This document shows positions 53,629 to 63,612 of a DNA stretch of 64,000 nucleotides, in pieces. The stretch lies in the NCBI RefSeq assembly GCF_947492555.1, contig NZ_CANLNE010000002.1, positions 673,501-737,500 on the forward strand. Direction: 5' to 3'. The stretch comes from an uncultured Roseobacter sp. Its GTDB lineage: Bacteria > Pseudomonadota > Alphaproteobacteria > Rhodobacterales > Rhodobacteraceae. The notes beneath the pieces were generated by a model, which ran no database searches, was not told where the DNA came from, and saw nothing but the letters and a program-made list of their open reading frames with translations. Each line of letters starts with the position of its first letter. The stretch's first letter is position 1. Made by a program: the position numbers and the translations under genes.

Positions 53629-53677
53629 CTTTGGAATGTAGCGCTGGAGCGGGCGAAGTCACCCGCTCCGCTGCGCC

Positions 53678-55303
53678 TTACTCTGGTGCAACGCGGTAGA
53701 TGTCTTTCACGTACCAGTTGTTTTCCACGTTCTCCTTCGGCCAGTTCTTGATGGTCGGGTCGAGCACGAAGTTCTGCGTGTAGTGATAGATCGGCAGGAT
53801 CGCCATATCCTCGGCGAGGATCTGTTCAACCTGCGTATAGACGGGTTGCGGGTCGGACATGGTGACGCTCTCGGCCATCAGACGGTCGACCTCTTCATTG
53901 ACGTATTTGCCGTCGTTGTTGGCGTTGTTAGACGTCAGGAGATCAAGGAAGGTCGAGGCCTCGTTGTAATCCCCGCACCAGGCCGAGCGGGCAATGTCGA
54001 AGTTCTGATTGCCGCGAATGTCCAGATAGGACTGCCATTCGAAGTTGTTCAGCACCGTCGTGACGCCCAGGGGCCGCCACATCTGGCTGACCACCGTCGC
54101 GATCTGCTTGTGGTTTTCGGAGGTGTTGTAGATCAGGTTCAGCTCGATGGGGTTGTCCGGGCCATAGCCCGCCTCTTCCATCAACGCCACAGCCTTTTCC
54201 ATGCGCTCGTGCTGGCTCCAGAGCGAATAGTCGATCGCGGGCAGCTCAAAATCAGCCGTGGCCCAATGGGTGAAGCTGAAGGCGGGGGCCTGACCGGCTT
54301 TCAGCACCTGATCGGTGATCACCTCGCGGTTGATCATATAGCTGAGGGCTGTGCGCACGTGCGGATCCTGCAGCGCCTCGTGGCCGCTCTCGGACTGGTT
54401 CACGGTGTAATAGTAGGAACAGAGCCGCGGCACGGAATGCGCCACATCGGGGGTCTCTTCCTCAAGACGCGGGTAGCTGCCGGCGGGCAGGTCGTCCATC
54501 ATGTCGAACTCGCCCGCCTGAAAGCGGGTCAGCGCCTGATTGGCGTCATTGATCACAAAGCCGGTGATCTCGGTAATGATCACATCGTCCGCGCCCCAGT
54601 ATTCCGGGTTCTGAACCAGACGCACGAATTCGTTCGTCGCCATATCGTCCAGCTTGTAGGCCCCGTTCGACACGATGTTCTTCGGGTTCGTCCAGGCCGC
54701 GCCATGAGCTTCAACCGTGGGCTGATGCGTCGGCATGAAGGTATAGTGCACCGTCATCTGCGGGAAATAGGGCAGGGGCTGGGCCAGCGTGACCTCCAGC
54801 GTCAGGTCGTCGATGGCGCGCACGCCAAGCTCTTCGGTGCTGGCCTCGCCGGCAATCGCCGCCGCCGCGTTGGCGATCTGGCTCAACTCCACATACCAGG
54901 CGTATTCAGAGGCCGTGGCCGGGTCGGCCGCACGGCGCCAGGCAAAGACGAAATCCTGTGCTGTCACCGGATCGCCATTGGACCAGCGCGCATCCTCACG
55001 CAGCTTGAAGGTCCAGGTCTGGTTGTCTTCGGAGGACCATTCCTCGGCCACGCCGGGGCGCAGGGTGCCATCGGCATTCTGCGTCAAAAGCCCCTCGAAC
55101 AACTGGCGCGCCAGATGGCCGCCAACGGTTTCCTCGATCAATTGCGGATCGATGGAGGGAAACTGGTCCAGCAAGCGATACTGAAAGGTCTGATCTGCGG
55201 CCAGCGGCTCGCCGGTGACCGGATGGGTGTCCGCCGCCCAAAGAGGCTGGCAAAGAGCGAGTGAAACAAGTGTCGAGGTAGCCAAAATTCGATGTTTGGT
55301 CAT
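53678..55303 (-). CDS. oppA: Oligopeptide-binding protein
   Basis: About 541 residues from the ATG at 55303, with a Sec signal peptide (MTKHRILATSTLVSLALCQPLWA). The mature protein has the SBP_bac_5 layout (DQFPSIDPQLIEETVGGHLARQLFEGLLTQN, RWSNGDPVTAQDFVFAWRRA, ILPIYHYTQNFVLDP), closer to OppA/MppA than DppA. It binds short peptides in the periplasm and is first in oppABCDF. Divergent from coxC. Confidence 0.92.
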   Translation of the reverse strand: MTKHRILATSTLVSLALCQPLWAADTHPVTGEPLAADQTFQYRLLDQFPSIDPQLIEETVGGHLARQLFEGLLTQNADGTLRPGVAEEWSSEDNQTWTFKLREDARWSNGDPVTAQDFVFAWRRAADPATASEYAWYVELSQIANAAAAIAGEASTEELGVRAIDDLTLEVTLAQPLPYFPQMTVHYTFMPTHQPTVEAHGAAWTNPKNIVSNGAYKLDDMATNEFVRLVQNPEYWGADDVIITEITGFVINDANQALTRFQAGEFDMMDDLPAGSYPRLEEETPDVAHSVPRLCSYYYTVNQSESGHEALQDPHVRTALSYMINREVITDQVLKAGQAPAFSFTHWATADFELPAIDYSLWSQHERMEKAVALMEEAGYGPDNPIELNLIYNTSENHKQIATVVSQMWRPLGVTTVLNNFEWQSYLDIRGNQNFDIARSAWCGDYNEASTFLDLLTSNNANNDGKYVNEEVDRLMAESVTMSDPQPVYTQVEQILAEDMAILPIYHYTQNFVLDPTIKNWPKENVENNWYVKDIYRVAPE

Positions 55304-55638
55304 TTTTATCTCCCTTATGTTTTTTGATGTGGCATCTGACAGGCGCAACCTGTTTCGCCATATGGTTGCAAGAATTGGCGGAATAGCAGGGATTGTACAC
55401 CAACAACTTTGGGTTTGGGCGAAAGATCGGCGACAAAATTCCGATACTGACTGCGCAGGGTCAATTGAGCGGCGGTGTGGGTACCGAATTCTGTGGCCTG
55501 CCTATTCTGCGCGTCTCCTAGGACGTGGACTGCCCGACCGGCAGCGCCAATGTTCACCCAACCGTCCTCAATCCCCTTTCGTTTCAATCCACTGGCCCCG
55601 ACTTGCGGGGCATTTGTGCAATGGGCTAGGGATACCCT
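55304..55638. other. Divergent control region oppA / coxC
   Basis: 335 bp without a supported gene; it must hold the promoters for oppABCDF and coxC. AGGG lies 8 bases before the coxC start. I see no clear operator. Confidence 0.4.
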
Positions 55639-56757
55639 ATGGAGCCGTTGGATTTCTCTCACAGCCCGATGCTGGTCATTGCATCCTTGTTCGTGGCGCT
55701 GATGTCTGGATTCACCGGGTTGTCGCTGACCCAAGGCCTGTCTCAGCGGAGCATCGAGCAGCGCAAAATCCTTATCGTGCTGGCCGCCATTGCGCTGGGC
55801 GGTGGCATCTGGTCGATGCATTTCGTCGCAATGCTCGGCCTGCAGCTCCCAATCCTCTTTTACTATGACGCCGCAATCACGCTGGCGTCGGCTCTTGTCG
55901 CGATCCTGGTCGTGGGCCTCGCGCTGTTGATCCTGCATTTCTGGAAACGCACCAAGACCACCCTTGTGCTGGCAGGCACGACGGTCGGGCTTGGCGTACT
56001 CGCGATGCACTATCTCGGTATGTCGGCGATGGAATTGTGCCAGGCGCTCTACACGCCTCTGGGTATTGCCCTTTCGGTGATCTCTTCCTGCGTGTTGAAC
56101 ATCGCGGCCTTCGCCATCGCTTACGGCAACAGGTCGCAGCGTGGCATCGTTGTCGGCACGCTTTTCTTTGGCTTCGCAGTTTTTGCCGTGCATTTCATCG
56201 CCATCAGCGGCACCAGCTTTGTCGAGGTCGATGTGCTGACCGAGGTTGGCCCGCTGATCAGCAACGAGGTCTTGGCCATTGGCGTCGTGTTGAGCAGTTT
56301 TGTCTTATGCGGTGCTTTTTTACTCACCGGGGTTACAGTGCTTGCCCCTTCCACCAGAAGTCGCGGGGTGCCGGCGCATCCAGAGCCCGCCCCTGAGTCA
56401 GAGAAATCGGCCCCCGCAGGAACCGTCCCCCCTCAGATTCCCTATGAGCAGGAAGGCCGAACCCTCTTCGTGAATACCGACGCGGTTGCCGCCATCCGGG
56501 CAGAAGGTCACTACACCCATCTCTATACGGCCACGGACAAGCTCTTTTGCGTCTGGTCGATCACCGAAGCCACCAAGCGGTTGGCGCAGGGGCCGCTGAT
56601 CAAGGTGCATCGCAGCTATCTGGTCAACCCGGCTTTCGTCACCGGCTTCGAGCGGCTCAAGGACAATGGCGTGTGCCATTTCGATGTGACGCATTTGAAA
56701 AAGGTTCCGGTCAGCCGGTCTCGATTGCGGGATGTGCGCGACGCGCTGGGTGTCTAG
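55639..56757 (+). CDS. coxC: CoxC-like MHYT-LytTR membrane regulator
   Basis: A 372-residue protein with an N-terminal seven-helix MHYT sensor (~5-235) and a C-terminal LytTR DNA-binding domain (~268-372). MHYT motifs are MHFVAM (60-65), MHYLGM (123-128) and a degenerate VHFIAI (184-189); in the MHYT model these His/Met residues bind copper and thereby sense O2, CO or NO. The LytTR part has HYTHLYTATD, KVHRSYLVNPAFVTG and KKVPVSRSR. The domain order matches CoxC/CoxH of Oligotropha carboxidovorans. Being first before coxM, it is the likely CO-responsive activator of the cluster. Confidence 0.88.
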   Translation: MEPLDFSHSPMLVIASLFVALMSGFTGLSLTQGLSQRSIEQRKILIVLAAIALGGGIWSMHFVAMLGLQLPILFYYDAAITLASALVAILVVGLALLILHFWKRTKTTLVLAGTTVGLGVLAMHYLGMSAMELCQALYTPLGIALSVISSCVLNIAAFAIAYGNRSQRGIVVGTLFFGFAVFAVHFIAISGTSFVEVDVLTEVGPLISNEVLAIGVVLSSFVLCGAFLLTGVTVLAPSTRSRGVPAHPEPAPESEKSAPAGTVPPQIPYEQEGRTLFVNTDAVAAIRAEGHYTHLYTATDKLFCVWSITEATKRLAQGPLIKVHRSYLVNPAFVTGFERLKDNGVCHFDVTHLKKVPVSRSRLRDVRDALGV

Positions 56758-56761
56758 CGCC

Positions 56762-56820
56762 GCGCATTTCGTGCGATCCATGGCGCATTTCGTGCAGAAA
56801 ACCTCTCGATCGACTTAAAT
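56762..56820 (+). promoter_or_regulatory. Direct repeat and promoter-like region upstream of coxM
   Basis: The 13-bp sequence GCGCATTTCGTGC occurs twice, at 56762-56774 and 56783-56795, a 21-bp period equal to two DNA turns. TTAAAT at 56815-56820 is a possible -10 with no good -35. LytTR activators bind paired direct repeats with this spacing, making this the likely CoxC site. Confidence 0.6.
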
Positions 56821-56893
56821 CCATGTGCGGTTCACGGGGCCGCAGCCTCATGCTCCCAGCCAGCTACTCAAGGTCATGGCAGGGAGGACACTC

Positions 56894-57748
56894 ATGATAC
56901 CGGCAGCGTTTGATTACTATCGTCCGACGAAGATGGATGACGTGATCGCCCTACTTCAGGAGCATGGCGATGATGCGCGCGTTATGGCGGGCGGACACAG
57001 CCTGATCCCGATGATGAAACTGCGCATGGCGGAGATTCCGCATCTAATCGATCTGCAGGCCATTGACGGTCTGAACGAGATTTCCATCGAGGACGGGCAG
57101 ATCACCATCGGGGCCATGGTCACGCAACACGATCTGATCAACCACGCCGGTCTGGAAGCGGCGGCACCGATCCTGCGCGAAGCCGCACTGCAGATCGCGG
57201 ACCCGCAGGTGCGGTACATGGGGACCGTGGGTGGCAATGTTGCCAATGGCGATCCCGGCAATGACATGCCCGGTGTCATGCAGTGCCTCGATGCGACGTT
57301 CGCGCTGGTCGGTCCCGACGGGGAACGCAGCGTTGCGGCGCGCGACTTCTATGAGGCGGCCTATATGACCGCGCGCGAGGATGAAGAGGTTTTGACCTCG
57401 GTGTCGATCCCCGCGCCGCAGGGCGGATACGCCTATGAAAAGCAAAAGCGCAAAATCGGGGATTATGCCACGGCAGCGGCGGCGGTTCAGATCGTCAAGG
57501 AGGACGGCAAATGCACGGCAGCCTCCATCGCCATGACCAACCTGAGCGATACGCCGATCTACTCCGTCGATGCCGGTGCGGCACTTGTCGGCACAGCCGT
57601 TGACGCCGCCGCACTCAACGCGGCCAAGGCGGCCATGCTTGGCAATATTGATCCCACGGAAGACAATCGAGGCCCGGTTGCTTTCAAGAAACACGTTGCC
57701 GGCGTCATCCTGGCCCGCGCGATCGAGCGTGCCTGGTCGCGTGCCTGA
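56894..57748 (+). CDS. coxM: CO dehydrogenase medium (FAD) subunit
   Basis: A 284-residue flavoprotein from the ATG at 56894 (GGGAGG upstream). The two FAD motifs AGGHS (32-36) and TVGGN (111-115) fall at the residue numbers known for Oligotropha CoxM. It relays electrons from the Fe-S subunit to quinone. First structural gene of coxMSL. Confidence 0.95.
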   Translation: MIPAAFDYYRPTKMDDVIALLQEHGDDARVMAGGHSLIPMMKLRMAEIPHLIDLQAIDGLNEISIEDGQITIGAMVTQHDLINHAGLEAAAPILREAALQIADPQVRYMGTVGGNVANGDPGNDMPGVMQCLDATFALVGPDGERSVAARDFYEAAYMTAREDEEVLTSVSIPAPQGGYAYEKQKRKIGDYATAAAAVQIVKEDGKCTAASIAMTNLSDTPIYSVDAGAALVGTAVDAAALNAAKAAMLGNIDPTEDNRGPVAFKKHVAGVILARAIERAWSRA

Positions 57749-57792
57749 GGCTTGTCCTCACGGAGCGAAAAGACAGGGCAGAGAGGAAAATC

Positions 57793-58287
57793 ATGTCAAA
57801 GAAGATGCACATCAAGTTGAACGTCAACGGCAAGGATGAGGAGTTTCTGGCCGAGCCGCGAGAGTTGCTGATCTACACGCTGCGCGAGCGGCTCAATATC
57901 ACCGGGCCGCATATCGGCTGCGAAACCTCGCATTGTGGTGCCTGCACGGTGACCATCGACGGAAAGTCGGTGAAATCCTGCACCATGTTCGCGGCGCAAG
58001 CGGACGGTAAGGAGATCACCACCATTGAGGGCATCGGCACGCCCGACAGCCTGCACCCCCTGCAGGAGGCGTTCAAGGAACACCACGGGCTGCAGTGTGG
58101 CTATTGCACGCCAGGGATGATCACCCGGGCCACCAAGCTGCTGGAAGAGAACCCGAACCCTTCCGAAGAAGACATACGCTTTGGTATGGCGGGCAACCTC
58201 TGCCGCTGCACCGGGTATCAGAATATCGTCAAATCCATCCTCGCCGCTGCGGCCGAGATGAATGCTGCAAAGGAGGCCGCGGAATGA
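57793..58287 (+). CDS. coxS: CO dehydrogenase small (2Fe-2S) subunit
   Basis: A 164-residue protein with two [2Fe-2S] sites. The distal ferredoxin-type site is Cys43, 48, 51 and 63 (CETSHCGAC...C); the site near the Mo cofactor is Cys102, 105, 137 and 139 (CGYC, CRC). It connects the CoxL active site to FAD. It overlaps coxL by 4 bp. Confidence 0.96.
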   Translation: MSKKMHIKLNVNGKDEEFLAEPRELLIYTLRERLNITGPHIGCETSHCGACTVTIDGKSVKSCTMFAAQADGKEITTIEGIGTPDSLHPLQEAFKEHHGLQCGYCTPGMITRATKLLEENPNPSEEDIRFGMAGNLCRCTGYQNIVKSILAAAAEMNAAKEAAE

Positions 58288-60713
58288 AGGACGAAGTGGA
58301 AAGCCGCGACGATCGCGTCGCCAACCTCAAAGGTATGGGCTGTTCGCGCAAGCGGGTCGAAGATGCCCGGTTCACGCAAGGCAAAGGCAACTATGTCGAT
58401 GACATCAAACTCGATGGCATGCTCTTTGGCGACTTTGTGCGCTCTCCCTATGCGCATGCGCGGATCACCAATATCAACGCGGAAGAGGCGCTGAAGGTCC
58501 CCGGCGTGCTGGCCGTTCTGACGGCGGCGGATCTGGAGCCGCTGGGCCTGCACTGGATGCCGACGCTGGCGGGGGACAAGCAGATGGTGCTGGCTGACGG
58601 CAAGGTGCTGTTTCAGGGGCAGGAAGTGGCCTTTGTGGTGGCCGAAGACCGGTTCGCGGCGGCGGACGGCATCGAGGCTGTTGAGGTTGATTACGAAGAA
58701 CTGCCCGTGATCGTCGACCCGTTCGAAGCGCTGAAAACGGATGTGGTTCTGCGCGAAGATCTGGTTGCGCAGGATGGTTCTATCCCTGATGGCGCGCACG
58801 GGCCGCGTACGCACCCCAACCATATTTTCACCTGGGAGGCGGGCGAGAAGGAAGCGACCGAGCAGGTGCTCGACAATGCGGAGGTGCTTGTCGAGGAGAG
58901 CATGTACTACCACCGGACGCACCCCTGCCCGCTGGAAACCTGCGGCTGCGTGGCGTCGATGGACAAGGTCAACGGCAAGCTGACGCTTTGGGGCACCTTT
59001 CAGGCACCGCATGCGATCCGCACGGTGGTGTCGCTAATCTCCGGCATTGAAGAGCACAATATCCGGGTCGTCTCGCCTGACATTGGCGGTGGTTTTGGCA
59101 ACAAGGTAGGCGCCTATCCGGGGTATGTCTGTTCGGTCGTGGCCTCCATCGTGACGGGCAAGCCGGTCAAATGGATAGAGGACCGGATGGACAATCTGAT
59201 GACCACGGCCTTCGCGCGCGACTATCACATGACGGGCAAGATTTCCGCCACCAAGGAAGGCAAGATCACCGGGCTGCATTGTCATGTGACCGCTGATCAT
59301 GGCGGTTTCGATGCCTGCGCTGACCCCACGAAATTCCCCGCAGGGTTCATGAACATCTGCACCGGCTCCTACGACATCCCGACGGCCTTTCTGGAGGTGG
59401 ACGGTGTCTACACCAACAAGGCGCCGGGCGGGGTAAGCTATCGTTGCTCCTTCCGCGTGACGGAGGCGGTGTATTTCATCGAACGGATGGTGGAGGTTCT
59501 GGCGATTGAGCTGGGCATGGATGCAGCAGAGCTGCGGCGGATCAACTTCATCAAGAAAGAGCAGTTCCCCTACAAGGCCGCGCTTGGTTGGGAATACGAC
59601 TCCGGGGATTATCACACTGCCTGGGACAAGGCGCTGACAAGCGTCGATTATGATGGGCTGCGCGCGGAGCAGGCGCAGCGGGTCGAGGACTTCAAGGCCG
59701 GGAAGACCCGCAAGCTAATGGGCGTGGGATTGAGTTTCTTCACCGAAATCGTGGGGGCCGGACCGGTCAAGAACTGCGATATCCTGGGTCTTGGCATGTT
59801 CGACAGCTGTGAAATCCGCATCCACCCCACCGGCTCTGCAATCGCGCGGTTGGGCACGATTTCGCAGGGGCAGGGTCATGCCACGACATTCGCGCAAATC
59901 CTCGCCTCGGAGATCGGCCTGCCCGCCGACAGCATTACCATCGAAGAGGGTGATACGGATACGGCACCGTATGGATTGGGCACCTATGGCTCTCGCTCCA
60001 CACCCGTGGCAGGGGCGGCGACCGCGATGGCGGGCCGCAAGATCCGCGCCAAGGCGCAGATGATCGCGGCCTATCTGCTGGAGGTCCATGACAACGATGT
60101 GGAATTCGACGTGGATCGCTTTGTGGTCAAAGGCGCGCCCGAGAAGTTCAAAACGATGAAGGAAATCGCCTTTGCCGCGTACAACCAGGCAATCCCGGGG
60201 ATCGAGCCGGGGCTGGAGGCGGTCAGCTACTACGACCCGCCCAATATGACCTACCCCTTTGGCGCTTATGTCTGCGTCATGGACATCGACGTGGATACGG
60301 GCGTGCCCGAAATCCGCCGCTTCTATGCGCTGGACGATTGCGGCACGCGGATCAACCCGATGATTATCGAAGGGCAGGTGCATGGCGGTCTGACCGAAGC
60401 GCTCGCCGTCGCGTTGGGTCAGGAGATTGCCTATGACGACATGGGGAATGTGAAGACCGGGACGCTGATGGACTTCTTCCTGCCGACGGCTTGGGAGGTG
60501 CCGAATTACGAAACCGACCACACCGTGACCCCGTCGCCGCACCACCCCATCGGGGCAAAGGGCGTGGGTGAGAGCCCGCATGTGGGCGGCGTGCCCTGTT
60601 TTTCCAATGCGGTGCATGACGCTTTCCGCGCGTTTGGCCTGCGTCAGACGAACATGCCCCATGATCACTGGCGGATCTGGAAGACCGCCAATGAGCTCGG
60701 GTTGCACGACTGA
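58284..60713 (+). CDS. coxL: Form I CO dehydrogenase large (Mo-Cu) subunit
   Basis: An 809-residue protein, the same length as Oligotropha CoxL, beginning at the ATG at 58284. The Cu-S-Mo ligand Cys388 is in SYRCSFR (385-391), the form I loop, where the first position is usually Ala; form II enzymes read AYRGAGR. The catalytic base Glu763 is in [22 protein letters not shown] (266-274) contacts the molybdopterin cytosine dinucleotide. It oxidises CO with water to CO2. These matches support true aerobic CO oxidation. Confidence 0.95.
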   Translation: MKDEVESRDDRVANLKGMGCSRKRVEDARFTQGKGNYVDDIKLDGMLFGDFVRSPYAHARITNINAEEALKVPGVLAVLTAADLEPLGLHWMPTLAGDKQMVLADGKVLFQGQEVAFVVAEDRFAAADGIEAVEVDYEELPVIVDPFEALKTDVVLREDLVAQDGSIPDGAHGPRTHPNHIFTWEAGEKEATEQVLDNAEVLVEESMYYHRTHPCPLETCGCVASMDKVNGKLTLWGTFQAPHAIRTVVSLISGIEEHNIRVVSPDIGGGFGNKVGAYPGYVCSVVASIVTGKPVKWIEDRMDNLMTTAFARDYHMTGKISATKEGKITGLHCHVTADHGGFDACADPTKFPAGFMNICTGSYDIPTAFLEVDGVYTNKAPGGVSYRCSFRVTEAVYFIERMVEVLAIELGMDAAELRRINFIKKEQFPYKAALGWEYDSGDYHTAWDKALTSVDYDGLRAEQAQRVEDFKAGKTRKLMGVGLSFFTEIVGAGPVKNCDILGLGMFDSCEIRIHPTGSAIARLGTISQGQGHATTFAQILASEIGLPADSITIEEGDTDTAPYGLGTYGSRSTPVAGAATAMAGRKIRAKAQMIAAYLLEVHDNDVEFDVDRFVVKGAPEKFKTMKEIAFAAYNQAIPGIEPGLEAVSYYDPPNMTYPFGAYVCVMDIDVDTGVPEIRRFYALDDCGTRINPMIIEGQVHGGLTEALAVALGQEIAYDDMGNVKTGTLMDFFLPTAWEVPNYETDHTVTPSPHHPIGAKGVGESPHVGGVPCFSNAVHDAFRAFGLRQTNMPHDHWRIWKTANELGLHD

Positions 60714-60722
60714 AACCGCAGG

Positions 60723-60741
60723 GGGGGGCTGTCTGCCCCCC
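60723..60741 (+). repeat. Intergenic hairpin inside the cox operon, shared with petR-xseB gap
   Basis: GGGGGG and CCCCCC-type arms around a 5-base loop, 10 bp after coxL. It contains the same 17-bp core (60724-60740) as the minus-strand element at 7339-7355. It may lower read-through or stabilise the coxMSL message relative to coxDEF. Confidence 0.55.
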
Positions 60742-60761
60742 TGATTGGATCGGAAGTTAAG

Positions 60762-61637
60762 ATGGATTGGACAACGCTTCAAACCGCGATGGCGGAACAG
60801 GGCTACGTCGCGGGTGACGATCTGGCGATGGCGGTGCATCTGTCGCTGACGCTGGGTCGGCCGCTGTTGCTGGAAGGGGCCGCTGGGGTAGGGAAGACCG
60901 ACATCGCCCGGGTGCTGGCCGCCGTGCAGGACACTCAGCTGATCCGGCTGCAGTGCTATGAGGGGCTCGACGCGCAGCAGGCGATCTATGAATGGAACTA
61001 CCAGCGGCAGCTGTTGTCGATCCGCGCCGCTGCTGAGGACGGCGAAACCGGGCGCAGTGTCGAAGAGCGTATCTTCTCCGAAGAATTCCTGCTGGAGCGG
61101 CCTTTGCTCAAGGCCATCCGCCAGCCCGAACCCCCGGTCCTGTTGATTGATGAGATCGACCGGGCCGATGAGGAGTTCGAGGCCTATCTGCTGGAGGTCC
61201 TGTCGGAGTTTCAGATCACCGTGCCGGAGTTGGGCACGCTGGTGGCCACCTCTCGCCCGATTGTCATCCTGACAGCCAACGGCACGCGCGATCTCAGCGA
61301 TGCGCTGCGCCGCCGGTGTCTTTATGCCCATGTATCTTACCCTGACCGCCAGACAGAGCTTGCGATACTGAAGTCCCGCTGTGCCGGGATCGAGGCCAAG
61401 CTGGCGGGTCAGATCGTCGGTTTCGTGCAGTCCCTGCGCAAGGAGGACCTTGAAAAGCAACCGGGCATTGCTGAAATGCTCGACTTTGCATCGGCTTTGA
61501 TGGGGCTTGGGATTGCCGATCTGACGCGGGACCCAGTGGTCCTGCAGGCCACGCTGGCCACCCTTTTGAAAACGCAGACGGATCGCGACAACATCACCAC
61601 CGAGGTTGCGCAGCGCTTGGCGGGGAAAGCCGCGTGA
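60762..61637 (+). CDS. coxD: CoxD, MoxR-type AAA+ ATPase for CODH maturation
   Basis: A 291-residue AAA+ protein with Walker A GAAGVGKT (39-46) and Walker B PVLLIDEIDRADEEFEAYLLE (123 onwards). In Oligotropha CoxD, a membrane-bound chaperone, is needed to assemble the Mo-Cu centre. Directly followed, with overlap, by the VWA partner CoxE. Confidence 0.93.
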   Translation: MDWTTLQTAMAEQGYVAGDDLAMAVHLSLTLGRPLLLEGAAGVGKTDIARVLAAVQDTQLIRLQCYEGLDAQQAIYEWNYQRQLLSIRAAAEDGETGRSVEERIFSEEFLLERPLLKAIRQPEPPVLLIDEIDRADEEFEAYLLEVLSEFQITVPELGTLVATSRPIVILTANGTRDLSDALRRRCLYAHVSYPDRQTELAILKSRCAGIEAKLAGQIVGFVQSLRKEDLEKQPGIAEMLDFASALMGLGIADLTRDPVVLQATLATLLKTQTDRDNITTEVAQRLAGKAA

Positions 61638-62815
61638 GCCGGGTAACAAGATTTGCCGCGCGCGATCCCGGTCCCGCCGCGCGCATGGGTGGGTTTATCG
61701 CGCATTTGCGGGACAACGGTCTTCGCTTGGGGGTTGGCGAGGCGGAACTGGCCCTGACAGCCCTGACCCATGTTGCCCCCTGCGCGCCCACAGAGGTGCG
61801 CCATGCCCTGCGGACGGTTTGTTGCGGCTCCGCCGAAGACACCGCGCGGTTTGATGATCTGTTCGATGCGTTCTGGATGAACGGTGGACGGGTTGCCCCG
61901 AAAACGACACCAGTGACGGCGCCAGCCTCTGACCACGTTCATTCTTCGCGGAAGGCCCAAGGCCAGGAGGCGGAGGGGACCGCTGGGGCCCCAACGACAC
62001 CTGATGCGGGCGATGATCCGGCGGACGCGGACGGAGACGGCAGGCTTCTGGCCACCTTGAACGACGCGCGCATGAAAAAGGACCTGCGCGATCTGGTGCA
62101 GCACGAAGATATCGCCGAGGCGCAGCAGGTCGCGGAACGGCTGGGTGCCGCCCTGCGGGACAGTCGGTCGCGCCGCCGTAGGCAGGCCCGCAAGGGCGAC
62201 CAGATCCATTTCCGCAAGTTGATCCGCCAAAGCCTGTCGACCGGTGGTGAGCCGATACGGTTGCCGCGCAAGCACCGCCCGGACCGTCCACTGAAGATCG
62301 TGACACTCTGCGATGTATCAGGCTCCATGACGACCTATGCGCAGGTTTTTCTGGCCTTCATCGCCGGGATGATGCGAGCGGATGAGACGACCGATGCCTA
62401 TCTCTTTCACACGCGCTTGGTGCGCATCGCCGACGCCTTGCGGGACCGGGACGCCATGCGGACATTGGCGCGACTGTCGTTGCTGGCGGATGGGTTTGGT
62501 GGCGGGTCGCGGATCGGCGCGTCGCTGATGCAATTTGCGCGCGGCTATGCGCGGCGGTTCGTCGATGGACGCACGGTCGTGCTGATCTTGTCGGATGGAT
62601 ACGACACAGAGAGCGCCGATCAGATCGGCGGCGCTCTGGCCGCTTTGAAAAAGCGTGGCTGCAAGATCATCTGGCTAAACCCGCTCAAGGGATGGGATGG
62701 CTATGAACCGGTTGCGCAGGGCATGGCAGCTGCGATGCCGCATCTGGACCTCTTCAGCCCTGCCAACACGCTGGCTGATCTGGCCGCGCTCGACCGGGAG
62801 CTAGTGCGCCTATGA
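61634..62815 (+). CDS. coxE: CoxE, VWA-domain CODH maturation protein
   Basis: A 393-residue protein starting at a GTG overlapping the coxD stop. The C-terminal VWA domain has a complete MIDAS motif (CDVSGS, Asp227/Ser229/Ser231, with later Thr and Asp ligands). A low-complexity linker (~88-140) separates the domains, followed by a basic region near 178-187. MoxR-VWA pairs work together as metal-centre assembly chaperones; in Oligotropha CoxE and CoxF insert copper. Confidence 0.92.
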   Translation: MSRVTRFAARDPGPAARMGGFIAHLRDNGLRLGVGEAELALTALTHVAPCAPTEVRHALRTVCCGSAEDTARFDDLFDAFWMNGGRVAPKTTPVTAPASDHVHSSRKAQGQEAEGTAGAPTTPDAGDDPADADGDGRLLATLNDARMKKDLRDLVQHEDIAEAQQVAERLGAALRDSRSRRRRQARKGDQIHFRKLIRQSLSTGGEPIRLPRKHRPDRPLKIVTLCDVSGSMTTYAQVFLAFIAGMMRADETTDAYLFHTRLVRIADALRDRDAMRTLARLSLLADGFGGGSRIGASLMQFARGYARRFVDGRTVVLILSDGYDTESADQIGGALAALKKRGCKIIWLNPLKGWDGYEPVAQGMAAAMPHLDLFSPANTLADLAALDRELVRL

Positions 62816-63612
62816 CCCCGGCAGAGCTGACCGATGCTGACATTGCCGAACTGGCCGAAGACATGCGCGGGCGCGGTGAGCCCTTTGCAATCGCCACCGT
62901 CATTCGCACGCTGGGAGCCACCGCTGCCAAGCCGGGCGCAAAGGCGCTGGTGACCGCGGATGGCACAATCCTGCAGGGCTGGATCGGGGGTGGTTGTGTG
63001 CGCGGTGCCATTGCCCAGGCCACGCGCCGCGCGATGTTTGAAGGGACGCCGCAACTCATTTCGCTGCACCCGCAGGATTTGCTGGATGAAAAGGGCATCG
63101 CGCCGGGCGACGATGTCGAAGGTGTCAAATTCGCGCGTAACGGCTGTCCCTCCAAAGGCTCAATGGACATCTTTGTGGAGCTCATCCTGCCCTTGCCGCA
63201 GCTGATCATCTACGGCGAAGCGCCCGTCGCGCAATCGCTCGCACGCTTGGCTGCGCAGTTCCAGTGGTCGGTCGTGACCGGTGCCGTGGATCGGGAGGTG
63301 GCTCCGGTCTCCGCGGGCGAAACCCGGATGATCGTGGTCGCGACGCAGGGCAAGAACGATCTGGCTTGTTTGCAGGCCGCTCTGAACGCGACGGCCGATT
63401 TCACCGCCTTTGTCGGCAGCCGCAAGAAATTTGCCGCCTTGTCGCAAAAGCTGATCGCGGCGGGCGTGCCGGCAGAGGCAGTTGCAGCCGTCCAAGCGCC
63501 CGCAGGCTTGGCAATCGGTGCGGTGACGCCTGACGAAATTGCCCTCTCCATCCTTGCGCAATTGACCGAAGTACGCCGTCGCCATCAAAGGACCGAGGGT
63601 GACCATGGCTGA
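62812..63612 (+). CDS. coxF: CoxF, XdhC-family CODH maturation protein
   Basis: A 266-residue XdhC/CoxI-type protein: RGEPFAIATVIRTLGATAAKPGAKALV, then GWIGGGCVRGAIAQATRR in the N-terminal domain, and a C-terminal Rossmann-like XdhC_C domain. Starts by ATGA overlap with coxE and overlaps the next gene by 8 bp. Family members bind and process the Mo cofactor for the target enzyme. Confidence 0.88.
   Translation: MTPAELTDADIAELAEDMRGRGEPFAIATVIRTLGATAAKPGAKALVTADGTILQGWIGGGCVRGAIAQATRRAMFEGTPQLISLHPQDLLDEKGIAPGDDVEGVKFARNGCPSKGSMDIFVELILPLPQLIIYGEAPVAQSLARLAAQFQWSVVTGAVDREVAPVSAGETRMIVVATQGKNDLACLQAALNATADFTAFVGSRKKFAALSQKLIAAGVPAEAVAAVQAPAGLAIGAVTPDEIALSILAQLTEVRRRHQRTEGDHG

Noticed and set aside
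53783-55264. 493-codon open frame antisense to oppA
   Set aside because: Shadow of oppA, no domain and no plausible start context.
59715-61649. 644-codon open frame antisense to coxL/coxD
   Set aside because: High-GC shadow frame; composition rich in His/Arg/Gln with no domain, opposite strongly supported genes.
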